64,000 nt of DNA from positions 1-64,000 of the forward strand of contig CAJTGJ010000025.1 of NCBI GenBank assembly GCA_910575695.1. Direction: 5' to 3'. Shown one piece after another: positions 1 to 8,165 of the stretch. This DNA comes from Oscillospiraceae bacterium. Lineage in GTDB: Bacteria > Bacillota > Clostridia > Oscillospirales > Oscillospiraceae. A program made the translations under genes and the position numbers. The first letter of the stretch is position 1; every line of letters starts with the position of its first letter. The notes under the pieces were generated by a model. The model searched no databases. It was not told the DNA's origin and saw only the letters and a list, made by a program, of their open reading frames with translations.

Positions 1-2796
1 GACACCACCGTGCGTGAGTGCGACGTGGCCCACGACCTGGGTATCACTGAGGACGCCACCTACAGCCTGTATGTCAACAACAATGAGGCCATCACGGACA
101 ATTATCTGATCGTGGCCACCGACACCGTCACCAAGGTGGGCGGTCAGGGCCGTATCACCGAGTTCTACGGCAACCTGACCAATGAACACAACGGCTCCAC
201 CTGGTCCAAGAGCGTGGTCATGATCGACACCTACCTGGCTACCGTCACCAAGGTGACTGAGCGCGTAGTGGACCCCGCTGGCCACGTCATCGTTCCCGCT
301 TACCTCTATCTGGACGTGTATGACGGCCATGTCACTGGCGTGTCCAACAAGACCGATAATTATGATAAGAACACCGCCGGTGTGCCCGACTCTGCCCGCA
401 ACACCAGCGAGCACCGCGCTGAGCAGTCCGGCTCCAACTGGGAGTACGCCGTGGGCGACAAGGTTCTGGTCCAGGGCTATACCGATAAGCAGCAGGGCGA
501 AACCGGCGCCAATGTGTCCGGCCTGAACCACATCGACCCCGTTACCGCGAATCAGAACAGCGTGGAGGCCAACAACAAGGCCGCGTTTGAGACCAACCGC
601 CTCATTCCCGCCACCACTGGCGCCACCAAGTACGACAATGCCAAGAACGTCAGCCTGGAAGTGGTGCAGAAGTCCACCCCCGTGCTGGGCAAGCAGACCG
701 TGACCTACTGGAACCAGGCCAAGCACACCGTGGACGGCAAGGACTACAACGACCAGATGACCCTGTTCCTGGATGTGGCGGGCACCACCACCAATACCAC
801 TTACGCCTGGTATTTCGATACCAAGGGCAACCTGATCGGCATTGATTACGTGCCCAACACCGTGAATTACGGCGTGATTACCAGCATTTACAGCGCCTTC
901 GGCCAGGGCGACAGCAGCACCGACGGCACTGCCAAGGCTATCGCCAATGTCCTGTATGCCGACGGCACCACCGGCACTGTCACCATCGACCGCTTCCTGA
1001 TGAGCGGCACTGTGGCTGGTGGTCATGGTACGGCGGGCACCGCAATGACCGTCAAGGTCGGCGCTACAGCGGCGGCCAACAGTGTGGAACTGGTTCCCGT
1101 GTACGACAACGACAACAATAAGGCTTTGGCTGCCAGCAACCGTACCGTTACTAACACCCCGGATGAGGTTTTGGCGACCGGTTGGCTGCACGTGGCCCCT
1201 GTCATCAATGTCAACGCTACTGAGAAGGGCGTGAATAACGGCGCGAACAATTACTTCGGCGTTCTCAAGGGCAATATGTTCAAGTTCGTGTCCGGTTCTG
1301 ACGGCGGTATGACTGCCATCGAGGTGGCCGGTAAGAGCGACAGCGCGAACCCCGCGAACGAAAACACTGGCGTCTATGTCAAGAACTACAACGCCACTCC
1401 CACCGCCGGTATGATCTACAAGAACTTCAGCTACGTCGCTCTGGACAGCACGGACGCGAACCGTCAGGCTGATATCTGGATGGATGCCGGCACCAAGATT
1501 ATGGTCAATGACGGCACCGACGCCCAGAACGTGAAGTGCTACACTCTGGCTACCCTGCCCGGCAACGTGAACTTCGGCACCAACGAGATCGACTGGTCTG
1601 ATCCCGATGGCGACGGCCGCGCTGACTACATCTATGTCACCGGCACCATCGAGGGCACCACCACCTACGGCCTGTTCTACTACAACGGCGGAGCCGCCCA
1701 GTGGAATGGCGCGGAGAAGAAGGGCACCATGTTCGGCTGGCTGAACGGCGAGCCCACCACCATCGAGTTCGACGACGAGACCGAGTTCAACATCATCCGC
1801 AACAGCCAGGCCTATAAGGGCCACCTGTTTGCCCTCCAGCTGACCAACGGCGTGGTGAGCGACGTTATGTCCAATGGCGCGGCCAGCCAGCCTTGGATGC
1901 TGTGGGATTACGCCAACAGCAAGAACACCAACGGCACAACCGCAAACAGTTTCGCCACTACGATCAAGGACAGTGCGACTTATGCCGCTTTCGTGTTCGG
2001 TCTGGGTTCCGTCAACGAGAAGAATGGCAATCCGTACACCGCCAACACTGAGGCCGTCTACTACAATGACGTGACGGGTACGCCCGGTGCTGACGAAGCG
2101 AACGTGACCTATGATCCCAACAAACGGGTCGTGAACGACGGCACCGACGACTACTACCTCACCCCCAACACCAAGGTCATCGGCCTGGGCATGGGCGTGA
2201 ATCAGGATACCGCTATCCTGGAGTACCTGAACAAGAGCACCACCAACGATGTGACCATCGTCTATGAGGAGAGCACCAACGGCGTGAAGTCCATCGTGGA
2301 AATCTACGTGGCCACTGACCCGAACGTCACCCCGGGCGGCGAGACTCCCACGGCCAGCAACAAGCCTGCCGGTGTGAGCACGGTGCCCAGCGGTGTTACT
2401 GTGGCTAACGTGGAGAACATCATCAAGAACATGGGCCCGAATACCGTGGTATACAGCCCCACTGTGAAGGGCGCCACAGCGGGCACCTCCGATGCCGAGG
2501 ATGTGCTGTACTTCCCGTTCAACGTATCCGCTGCGGATAAGGGCGCTACCCTGACCATCAATAAGGTGAACGCTAACGGCTCCCGCAGTCTGGCCTTCCA
2601 GGAGGTTGTGGCCGCTGCTGCTGGCAGCTTTACCGCGGGAGGACACTTCTTCGTAATCAACTTCAACGGCGGTCCCGTGAACACCACCACAACCACGTAC
2701 CAGAGCACTCTGACCGAAGGCGACTACGAGTTCACCATCGTGGACTCTCTGGGCACTACCTTGAGCTCTGGCAGCTTCCGGATCGTGGTTGGGTAA
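1..2796 (+). CDS. S-layer-type surface protein, C-terminal part (5' end outside window)
   Basis: The reading frame is open from base 1, so the start, signal peptide and any SLH domains lie upstream of the window; about 931 residues remain. It aligns along most of its length with the complete SLH protein encoded at 3988-7713, sharing stretches such as RECDVAHDLGI, TDTVTKVGGQGRITEF, STTNDVTIVYEES-like and TYGLFYYNGGAA segments. The sequence is rich in Thr, Asn, Gly and Asp and almost free of Cys, as in secreted S-layer proteins. No catalytic domain is recognisable. By analogy with its paralogue it should be exported and held on the cell wall by N-terminal SLH repeats; that part is inferred. It ends in TAA and is followed by a strong hairpin terminator. 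It converges on a small gene on the other strand. Confidence 0.8.
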   Translation, partial: DTTVRECDVAHDLGITEDATYSLYVNNNEAITDNYLIVATDTVTKVGGQGRITEFYGNLTNEHNGSTWSKSVVMIDTYLATVTKVTERVVDPAGHVIVPAYLYLDVYDGHVTGVSNKTDNYDKNTAGVPDSARNTSEHRAEQSGSNWEYAVGDKVLVQGYTDKQQGETGANVSGLNHIDPVTANQNSVEANNKAAFETNRLIPATTGATKYDNAKNVSLEVVQKSTPVLGKQTVTYWNQAKHTVDGKDYNDQMTLFLDVAGTTTNTTYAWYFDTKGNLIGIDYVPNTVNYGVITSIYSAFGQGDSSTDGTAKAIANVLYADGTTGTVTIDRFLMSGTVAGGHGTAGTAMTVKVGATAAANSVELVPVYDNDNNKALAASNRTVTNTPDEVLATGWLHVAPVINVNATEKGVNNGANNYFGVLKGNMFKFVSGSDGGMTAIEVAGKSDSANPANENTGVYVKNYNATPTAGMIYKNFSYVALDSTDANRQADIWMDAGTKIMVNDGTDAQNVKCYTLATLPGNVNFGTNEIDWSDPDGDGRADYIYVTGTIEGTTTYGLFYYNGGAAQWNGAEKKGTMFGWLNGEPTTIEFDDETEFNIIRNSQAYKGHLFALQLTNGVVSDVMSNGAASQPWMLWDYANSKNTNGTTANSFATTIKDSATYAAFVFGLGSVNEKNGNPYTANTEAVYYNDVTGTPGADEANVTYDPNKRVVNDGTDDYYLTPNTKVIGLGMGVNQDTAILEYLNKSTTNDVTIVYEESTNGVKSIVEIYVATDPNVTPGGETPTASNKPAGVSTVPSGVTVANVENIIKNMGPNTVVYSPTVKGATAGTSDAEDVLYFPFNVSAADKGATLTINKVNANGSRSLAFQEVVAAAAGSFTAGGHFFVINFNGGPVNTTTTTYQSTLTEGDYEFTIVDSLGTTLSSGSFRIVVG

Positions 2797-2831
2797 AAAA
2801 CGTACCTGCAAAGCTGCAAATCTTATGAAGA

Positions 2832-2863
2832 GAAGCCCCCCGGGAAATCCCGGGGGGCTTTTC
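2832..2863. terminator. Bidirectional terminator
   Basis: A GC-rich stem (agccccccggg / cccggggggct, loop aaat) is followed by T-rich sequence on the plus strand and preceded by a short A-run. It lies between the convergent S-layer gene and small minus-strand gene, so it can serve both. An almost identical hairpin ends the sister pair at about 3928-3960. Confidence 0.8.
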
Positions 2864-2871
2864 TTTGCGCT

Positions 2872-3255
2872 TCAGCCCAGCGCGATGTAACTGTACAGCC
2901 CAGCCCGGATGTTATACCCGCTCCCGATGTTGAACTGGAATCCGCCCTCGATGATATCCAGGCCGGTGTTGGCAGGCACGCCCGTGACCGACAGCGCCGT
3001 GGCCCCGTCCGAGCCCCGGCAGTAGTGGATGGCCACCGCGACGGGCGTGAAGCCCAGCTCCACCACGTTTGGAGTCTCGACATTGTTGGCCGTGCAGGTG
3101 CCGCAGGCGAACTTTTTCGCCTCGAACACCTGGACGCGCTGTTCCAGGCCGTCTACCACCTCCTCAATTTTCCGCGTGTTCTCGTTCAGCGCGTCCGGCA
3201 GGAACGGGTCCGAGCTCTCGATCAGGTTCAGTTTGTAGGTTTCTGTCTGTTGCAT
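2872..3255 (-). CDS. Small phage-tail-like protein (paralogue 1)
   Basis: This 127-residue product has no signal peptide or membrane segment. Its N-terminus (MQQTETYKLNLIESSDPF..., ALNENTRKIEEVV) is a short helical module of the kind seen at the start of prophage tail or tail-fibre-associated proteins in clostridia, followed by a small beta-rich domain with the phrase VVELGFTPVAVAI, which resembles the IxLGFxPKAV repeats of receptor-binding tips. Both comparisons are from memory and tentative. It is paralogous to the divergent gene at 3520-3918: the first 33 residues are nearly the same and the C-terminal part shares the VELGFTP motif. The ribosome site is inside a perfect hairpin (3261-3287). 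Function unknown. Confidence 0.6.
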   Translation of the reverse strand: MQQTETYKLNLIESSDPFLPDALNENTRKIEEVVDGLEQRVQVFEAKKFACGTCTANNVETPNVVELGFTPVAVAIHYCRGSDGATALSVTGVPANTGLDIIEGGFQFNIGSGYNIRAGLYSYIALG

Positions 3256-3260
3256 AATTT

Positions 3261-3287
3261 TTCATCCTCCTCTGTAAGGAGGATGAA
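3261..3287 (-). promoter_or_regulatory. Hairpin that contains the ribosome-binding site of the 2872-3255 gene
   Basis: Two perfect 11-base arms (ttcatcctcct at 3261-3271 and aggaggatgaa at 3277-3287) enclose a 5-base loop. In the minus-strand mRNA the 3' arm carries AGGAGG, about ten bases before the ATG, so the folded message would hide its ribosome site. Confidence 0.6.
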
Positions 3288-3356
3288 ACCGCCGGTTTGT
3301 TGCACGGTTTTTGTCCGAAACAGGGGAGAATTTACAGAAAATTCACAGAAAAGGCA

Positions 3357-3450
3357 AGGTTGCACCGGGGGAAACCTCGTGTAAATTAGGGTTGCACCGG
3401 GGGAAACCTCGTGTAAATTTAGGCTGCATCGGGGGAAACCCGTGTAAACT
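3357..3450. repeat. Three tandem repeats of 30-33 bp
   Basis: Units at 3357-3387, 3388-3420 and 3421-3450 share the core TTGCACCGGGGGAAACC plus a GTGTAAA tail; the third is slightly diverged (CTGCATCG..., CCCGTGTAAACT). There is no unique spacer, so this is not a CRISPR array. The repeats sit in the gap between two divergent small genes, where promoters would be expected. No clear sigma-A promoter is visible here. Confidence 0.8.
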
Positions 3451-3490
3451 TTTGTTTCCGTTGCCCCCGGACGTGCATCACCGGGGCGTT

Positions 3491-3514
3491 TATCCCTCTC
3501 CTTCGGGAGGGATA
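3491..3514 (+). promoter_or_regulatory. UUCG-capped hairpin over the ribosome-binding site of the 3520-3918 gene
   Basis: The arms TATCCC..TCC and GGAGGGATA pair around a TTCG tetraloop with a 2-base bulge. GGAGGG lies eight bases before the ATG at 3520 and would be base-paired. The divergent paralogue has the same arrangement with a different stem sequence. Confidence 0.55.
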
Positions 3515-3519
3515 ACATT

Positions 3520-3918
3520 ATGCAACAGACAGAAACCTACAAACTGAACCTGATCGAGACGTCCGACCCGTTCTCGCCGCAGGCGCTGAACGAGAACACG
3601 CAGAAGCTGGAGGAGGTGGTGAGCGAAAAACTGGGGGAGATGGACCAGCGGGTGACGGTGCTGGAGGCGCACAAGTTCGCCTGCGGGAGCTTCCAGACTC
3701 CGTCGGATAACGGCCCCCTTGTGGTTGAACTGGGCTTTACGCCCAAAGCGGTCTTTATCAGCCGTCAGCGTTCCGACCACCCGGACTGCCTTATATTGAT
3801 CACCCAGAGCGAGACCAAAAATATGTATCTGCGTATCGTGGAGGGCGGGTTTCGGCACATCTGCAACAACGGGTATACCGCTTACGGTGGCACATACCAC
3901 TTTATCGCGTTCGCTTGA
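3520..3918 (+). CDS. Small phage-tail-like protein (paralogue 2)
   Basis: A 132-residue protein with the same N-terminal module as its neighbour on the other strand (MQQTETYKLNLIETSDPF, ALNENTQKLEEVV), a short coiled-coil-like stretch (SEKLGEMDQRVTVLEAH) and a beta-rich C-terminal domain with VVELGFTPKAVFI. The layout of short helix, coiled coil and small C-terminal domain fits a trimeric tail-fibre or receptor-binding relic, but no other phage gene is nearby, so it may be a domesticated surface accessory of the S-layer genes. There is no signal peptide. It is followed by a hairpin terminator that also faces the convergent S-layer gene. Function unknown. Confidence 0.6.
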   Translation: MQQTETYKLNLIETSDPFSPQALNENTQKLEEVVSEKLGEMDQRVTVLEAHKFACGSFQTPSDNGPLVVELGFTPKAVFISRQRSDHPDCLILITQSETKNMYLRIVEGGFRHICNNGYTAYGGTYHFIAFA

Positions 3919-3926
3919 ACGCAGGG

Positions 3927-3960
3927 AAAAGCCCCCCGGAAAATTCCGGGGGGCTTTTTT
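3927..3960. terminator. Bidirectional terminator
   Basis: Stem agccccccgga / tccggggggct with T-run on the plus side and A-run on the other. It is nearly the same sequence as the hairpin at 2832-2863, so the two gene pairs on either side of the tandem repeats mirror each other even in their terminators. Confidence 0.8.
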
Positions 3961-3987
3961 GCTGGGTCTCTTGCTGTGCTGGGGAAA

Positions 3988-6900
3988 TCACTTTGCGATC
4001 AGGGTGAAGGTGCCGCTGGACACGATGCTGGTGCCATTGACGTAGATGGCGTAGCTGTAGGTGCCAGGAGCGGTCAGGCCGATGCTGCCGGTCCAGCCGC
4101 CGCTGTTGCCGGTGCCGACCACGGCGTTCGCGAAGTCAAAGGAGAAGATGTGGTTGCCGGCCGTACCGATCATCGCGGACTCGACGTACAGAATGTTCCC
4201 GTTGCCGTCCTTGATCTCCAGGGTGCCGGTCACGTTGTTAGCGGAAGTCACGAACGGGAAGTACAGCATGGTGGCCTTAGTGGCACCAGTGGTACCCATC
4301 GTGGTGGTGTTGCTGCAGAACACGCCGGTGCGGAAGCCCTTCAGCCAGGCGGTCAGCTTGGTGTCATTATTCGCAGAGGCGGGAGCCACCTGGATGTCGC
4401 CGCCGAAGGTCACGCCGTTGGAAACGCCGCCCGGCGTCCAGTCGGGATCGGTGGCCACGAAGATCTCACGGATGACCTTGTAACCGGTCATGCTCTCGTC
4501 ATAGACGATGGTCACGTCGTTGTCGCACTCGTTGAGGTAGTACAGCACGTTCTTACCGTAGCTGACGCCGCGGCCCAGGCCGATGATCTTGGAGTTCTCG
4601 GTCACGTAGTACTTGGTGGTGTCGACCACGACGGTGGAGTCGCCGGGCACGTACTTCACGGTGTTCGTGGCAGTCAGGTTGGCGTCCTTGTGGTAGACGA
4701 TACCAGTATCCGCGTCGTAGGGGTTGCCCCACTTGGCGCTCAGACCGCCCAGGCCGAACATATCGGCGGCGTTGCTGGTCTTGATCGTGGTGGTCTGCGG
4801 GTTGGTGCCATCCTGCGCGAGCTTACCGGTAGAAATGGTGTTCGTGTCTGCGGCGATCTCCGGAGCGTTCGGGGAATCAGCCAGCAGGTATGCGCCAGCC
4901 GTAGTATCCTGATTGTACATCACATCGCTGACCACGCCGTTCATGATCTGCAGGGCGAACAGGTGGGCGCGGTAGTTCAGGGACTCCACGTTGCTGGTGT
5001 GGTTCTTGATCAGGTTGAACTCGTCCTGATCGTTGAAGGTCACGGTGGTGGGTTCGCCGTTCAGCCAGCCCTCGATCTCGCCCTTCTTCTCGGTGCCGAA
5101 CCAGGTGGCCGCGCCGCCGTTGTAGTAGAACAGGCCGTAGGTGGTGGTGCCGGACACGCGGCCGGTCAGGTAGACGTAGTCCACGCGGCCGTCGCCGTTG
5201 AAGTCCACCCAGTCCACCTCGGTGCCACCCGCGATGGTCACATCGCCGGGCAGCTTGCTCAGGCCGTCGTAGGTGTTGATCACCTTGAGATCGTCGCTGC
5301 TGCGGACCATGATCTTGGTGCTGTTGCTCACGGTGACGGTCTTGCTGGCGTTCACCTTGAGGATGCCCAGGCTCTTGGTCAGCTTCGGGTTGTCGGCGGT
5401 AACGGCCAGATCGTGGTACATCCACTCATAGATGCCGGTGTTCTCGTTGTTGTGGTTGGCGTCGTACTTACCGGCCACCTCAACGGCGGTCATGCCGTAC
5501 TGGGTGTTCACGAACTTGAACATGTTGCCCCGGATGATGCCGTAGTGGCTGTTGTTGGTGCCGGTGCTCCACGGAGTGGAATCACCGTTCTCCTTCAGCT
5601 CGTTGATGGAGGTCACGGGAGCCACATACAGGTTGCCCTTCTGCTTGGCGTTGTGGGCGGTCCCGGTGGTCACATCCTGAGCCTTCATGACGTTATCGCC
5701 GGCGGACTCATAGTCGTACTGCGGGATCAGCTCGATGTTGTCACCGGTGGTGGGAGCGCCGGTAACGTCGAGCATTTGCTTGCCGTCCCCAGCGTTGCTC
5801 ATGGTGTAACGGCCGCCAGCGGTAGCAGCACTGCCCATCAGGAACCGGTCGATGGTGATGGTCTGGGTGGTGCCGTCGGCCATCAGCACGTTGGCGATCG
5901 CCTTGGTGGTGCCGTCGGTGTAGCTGTCGCCCTGGTTGAAGGCGGAGTAGATGCTGGTGATGACGCCGTACTGGATGTTGCTGGGCGCCTCGTCGATGCC
6001 GATCAGGTTGCCCTTGGTGTCGAAGTACCAGGCCCAGGTGACGTTGGTGTCAGTCTTGGCGCGGTCCAGGAACAGGGTCAGCTGGTCGTTGTAGTCGGTG
6101 CTGTCCACATTGTGCTTGTCAGCATTCCAGTAGGTCTTGGTCTGCTTGCCCAGCTTCATGTCGGCCTTGCCCAGCACGCTGATCTTGGCCTCGGTGCTCT
6201 TGTACTTCAGCACGTTGGTCTCGTAGGCGGTCTTCTCAAGGTCAGCCGGGTTGGTGGTGAGATGATTCAGGCCGGTGTTGGTGTTGGTGGTGACAGGGGT
6301 GTCATCGCTGTCAACGTCGCCATCGTCATCAGTGTCAGGACCATTATTGTCGTTGTACTGGCTGTAGTCGGTGTAGCCCTGGACCAGCAGCATGTCGCCC
6401 ACGGACCACTCATAGGCCTCGTCCTGCTCCGCCACGTGCTTGGAGGGGAACTTGCCTTCCTGATAACGGTTGGCGGCAGTGGAATCCAGGGGGTTGTTGG
6501 TGCCGATGCCGTTGAGCTGAGCATCGTAGCTCATAGCGCCGTCGTACACTTCCAGGTTCAGCTTGGCGGGGACGATCACGTGGCCGGCCTTATCCAGCAC
6601 GGGGGCGGTCACGCCGGTGACCTTGGCCAGATAGGTGTCGATCATGACAACGCTGGCGGGCCAGGTGGAGCCGTTGTGGGGATTGGTCAGCTTGGCGTAG
6701 AACTCGGTGATCCGGCCCTGACCGCCCACCTTGGTGACGGTGTCGGTGGCCTCGATCCGATAGCTGTCGGTGGTGGCCTTCGCGCTGTTGACAAACAGGC
6801 GGTATGTTGCGTAGGTTTCGATCCCCAGATCGTGGGCCACATCGCACTCGCGCTGGGTGGTGTCATACTCCTTCGCGGGAGTAGCCGTGATGGTGGCAAT

Positions 6901-7713
6901 GGCGGTGGAGCCGCTGTACCACTTGTAGCCGGGACGGCCCCAGCCGTCAATGACCTGGTAATCGCCGCTCTTCAGATCGAAATTCTTCTTGGACAGGCTG
7001 CCGTTAGTGCCGCCGGCCAGACCGGAACCAGTCTTGACATAGCCGAGACCGGCAGTATAGGTCACGGTATCCTGCAGCGCGGCCTGGAAGATGATCTCAG
7101 CCACCAGCTCACGGGTAGCGGGAGCGCTCAGGGTGGCGGAGTAGTTGGTGTTGGTGACGTTCTTCAGCAGGCCCAGATTGGTAGCGCTGGAAGCCACGCG
7201 GGTCTGCCAGCCGGAGCCTTCATACTCCTTGTTCTGGCCGTAGCCGATGGCGCGCAGCACCATAGCCAGCACCTGGTAGCCGGTAACCTCATGGGTCGGG
7301 GCGAAGCGGGTGTCGCTGACGCCCTTGATAATGCCCTGGTTGGCGCAGTAGCCGATGTAACCGGCGGACCACTTCTGGCCGCCGTCAGCCTTCACGTCGG
7401 TGAACTGCTTGATGTTGTCGGCGGTGGAGTACAGGTCGTTCTTGGTGTCCTTCACATCGCCGGAGTGGAGACGGTACACCAGAGCGGTGGTCTCCTGACG
7501 GGAAATGGGCTTGTCGGGGCGGAACGTGCCGTCTTCATAGCCGGTGATGATGCCCAACCCGTTGAGCACCGCGACGGCTTCCTTGAACTCGTCAGTGATC
7601 GAGTCCCGATCCGTCACGGCGGCGTCGGTAGTGATGGCATTCGCGGTCACCATCAGGCTGAAGGTCATCATCACAGCCAGCGCCAGCGCGAGAAACTTCT
7701 TTAAATTTCTCAT
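3988..7713 (-). CDS. SLH-domain S-layer-type surface protein
   Basis: The 1241-residue protein starts with a signal peptide (MRNLKKFLALALAVMMTF..., cleavage near ANA, residues 24-26). SLH repeats follow: one at about 33-83 (GLGIITGYEDGTFRPDKPISR), a second at about 88-143 (GIIKGVSDTRFAPTHEVTGYQ) and a weaker third at about 165-200. SLH repeats bind pyruvylated secondary cell-wall polymer, so the protein should sit on the cell surface. The remaining ~1000 residues are Thr/Asn/Gly-rich beta-type sequence without known catalytic domain; a short Asp-rich calcium-like run (DTDDDGDVDSDD) lies near residue 470. The start is set by an AAGGAGGA site nine bases upstream. It is a close paralogue of the protein at 1-2796 and lies in inverted orientation to it. 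Confidence 0.9.
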   Translation of the reverse strand: MRNLKKFLALALAVMMTFSLMVTANAITTDAAVTDRDSITDEFKEAVAVLNGLGIITGYEDGTFRPDKPISRQETTALVYRLHSGDVKDTKNDLYSTADNIKQFTDVKADGGQKWSAGYIGYCANQGIIKGVSDTRFAPTHEVTGYQVLAMVLRAIGYGQNKEYEGSGWQTRVASSATNLGLLKNVTNTNYSATLSAPATRELVAEIIFQAALQDTVTYTAGLGYVKTGSGLAGGTNGSLSKKNFDLKSGDYQVIDGWGRPGYKWYSGSTAIATITATPAKEYDTTQRECDVAHDLGIETYATYRLFVNSAKATTDSYRIEATDTVTKVGGQGRITEFYAKLTNPHNGSTWPASVVMIDTYLAKVTGVTAPVLDKAGHVIVPAKLNLEVYDGAMSYDAQLNGIGTNNPLDSTAANRYQEGKFPSKHVAEQDEAYEWSVGDMLLVQGYTDYSQYNDNNGPDTDDDGDVDSDDTPVTTNTNTGLNHLTTNPADLEKTAYETNVLKYKSTEAKISVLGKADMKLGKQTKTYWNADKHNVDSTDYNDQLTLFLDRAKTDTNVTWAWYFDTKGNLIGIDEAPSNIQYGVITSIYSAFNQGDSYTDGTTKAIANVLMADGTTQTITIDRFLMGSAATAGGRYTMSNAGDGKQMLDVTGAPTTGDNIELIPQYDYESAGDNVMKAQDVTTGTAHNAKQKGNLYVAPVTSINELKENGDSTPWSTGTNNSHYGIIRGNMFKFVNTQYGMTAVEVAGKYDANHNNENTGIYEWMYHDLAVTADNPKLTKSLGILKVNASKTVTVSNSTKIMVRSSDDLKVINTYDGLSKLPGDVTIAGGTEVDWVDFNGDGRVDYVYLTGRVSGTTTYGLFYYNGGAATWFGTEKKGEIEGWLNGEPTTVTFNDQDEFNLIKNHTSNVESLNYRAHLFALQIMNGVVSDVMYNQDTTAGAYLLADSPNAPEIAADTNTISTGKLAQDGTNPQTTTIKTSNAADMFGLGGLSAKWGNPYDADTGIVYHKDANLTATNTVKYVPGDSTVVVDTTKYYVTENSKIIGLGRGVSYGKNVLYYLNECDNDVTIVYDESMTGYKVIREIFVATDPDWTPGGVSNGVTFGGDIQVAPASANNDTKLTAWLKGFRTGVFCSNTTTMGTTGATKATMLYFPFVTSANNVTGTLEIKDGNGNILYVESAMIGTAGNHIFSFDFANAVVGTGNSGGWTGSIGLTAPGTYSYAIYVNGTSIVSSGTFTLIAK

Positions 7714-7768
7714 TGGATTTGTTTCCTCCTTGTTTATTTTTGCCGCTGGGAGGAACTTTCCAAGGGGA

Positions 7769-7799
7769 AAAGAGGGGATAAGCCATCCCCTCTTTTTTC
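7769..7799. other. Hairpin in the leader of the S-layer gene
   Basis: A perfect 10-bp stem (aaagagggga / tcccctcttt) with a 7-base loop ends in a T-run on the plus strand. No plus-strand gene precedes it. On the minus strand it would lie in the 5' untranslated region of the S-layer mRNA, where such stems often stabilise long-lived messages; the role here is inferred. Confidence 0.5.
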
Positions 7800-7991
7800 T
7801 AGTACTGATGTTCGGTACAAAAATCAGCGCAAGAGAAACCCCCTGCGGCCACGGCAGTTGTAGAACCTGCTCTGGCCGGAGGAGAAGTCCCCGCCAGCGG
7901 CAACGCTTGTGAGAAATACCAAAATAACGCCTGCAAATAAAAAATAATTTGGAACCGTACGATGTTTAAATGAAAAATCGGAAGACATAAC

Positions 7992-8035
7992 TAAAAAATG
8001 CAGGATTACAGCCCGTTGGGGCGCAATCCTGCATT
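7992..8035 (-). terminator. Terminator-like hairpin reading toward the S-layer gene
   Basis: Arms aatgcaggatt (7997-8007) and aatcctgcatt (8025-8035) are perfect, with a further GCCC/GGGC inner stem, and on the minus strand the hairpin runs straight into TTTTTT. No minus-strand gene ends here. The stretch 7714-8165 otherwise shows no gene and no clear S-layer promoter. Confidence 0.5.
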
Positions 8036-8101
8036 GATCGGCAATGAATCGCATCGGGGAAGGCGGCATGGCAGAAGGTGCAATACTCCGGAAGCTCAAG
8101 C

Positions 8102-8129
8102 TGGATTTTCCGGGAAAGTGTGGTATAAT
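8102..8129 (+). promoter_or_regulatory. Probable promoter of the GH13 gene
   Basis: An extended -10 (TGGTATAAT, TATAAT at 8124-8129) with a weak -35 (TGGATT, 8102-8107) at 16 bp spacing lies about 35 bases before the GH13 start codon. Confidence 0.55.
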
Positions 8130-8165
8130 AGCGGCGGAATCAACCAATGGAAAGGGGCAGTTCTT

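Noticed and set aside
3357..3450. Possible CRISPR array
   Set aside because: Units are contiguous without unique spacers and no cas gene is in the window.
3228..3547. Short frames across the tandem repeats on both strands
   Set aside because: They exist only because the repeat lengths keep frames open; they have no ribosome site and overlap the hairpins of the two small genes.
2872..3918. Prophage remnant
   Set aside because: Only two short tail-like genes are present, with no integrase, capsid, portal or lysis genes and no att-like repeats.
3976..7704. Long open frame on the plus strand across the S-layer gene, Val/Gly/His-rich
   Set aside because: It mirrors the minus-strand gene, which has a signal peptide, SLH repeats and ribosome site. 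The plus frame has none of these and its composition is what the complement of Thr/Asp/Asn-rich codons gives.
7998..8165. Longer N-terminus for the GH13 enzyme
   Set aside because: The extension would run through the hairpin and promoter, and the ATG at 8166 has a proper ribosome site and starts at the conserved core.
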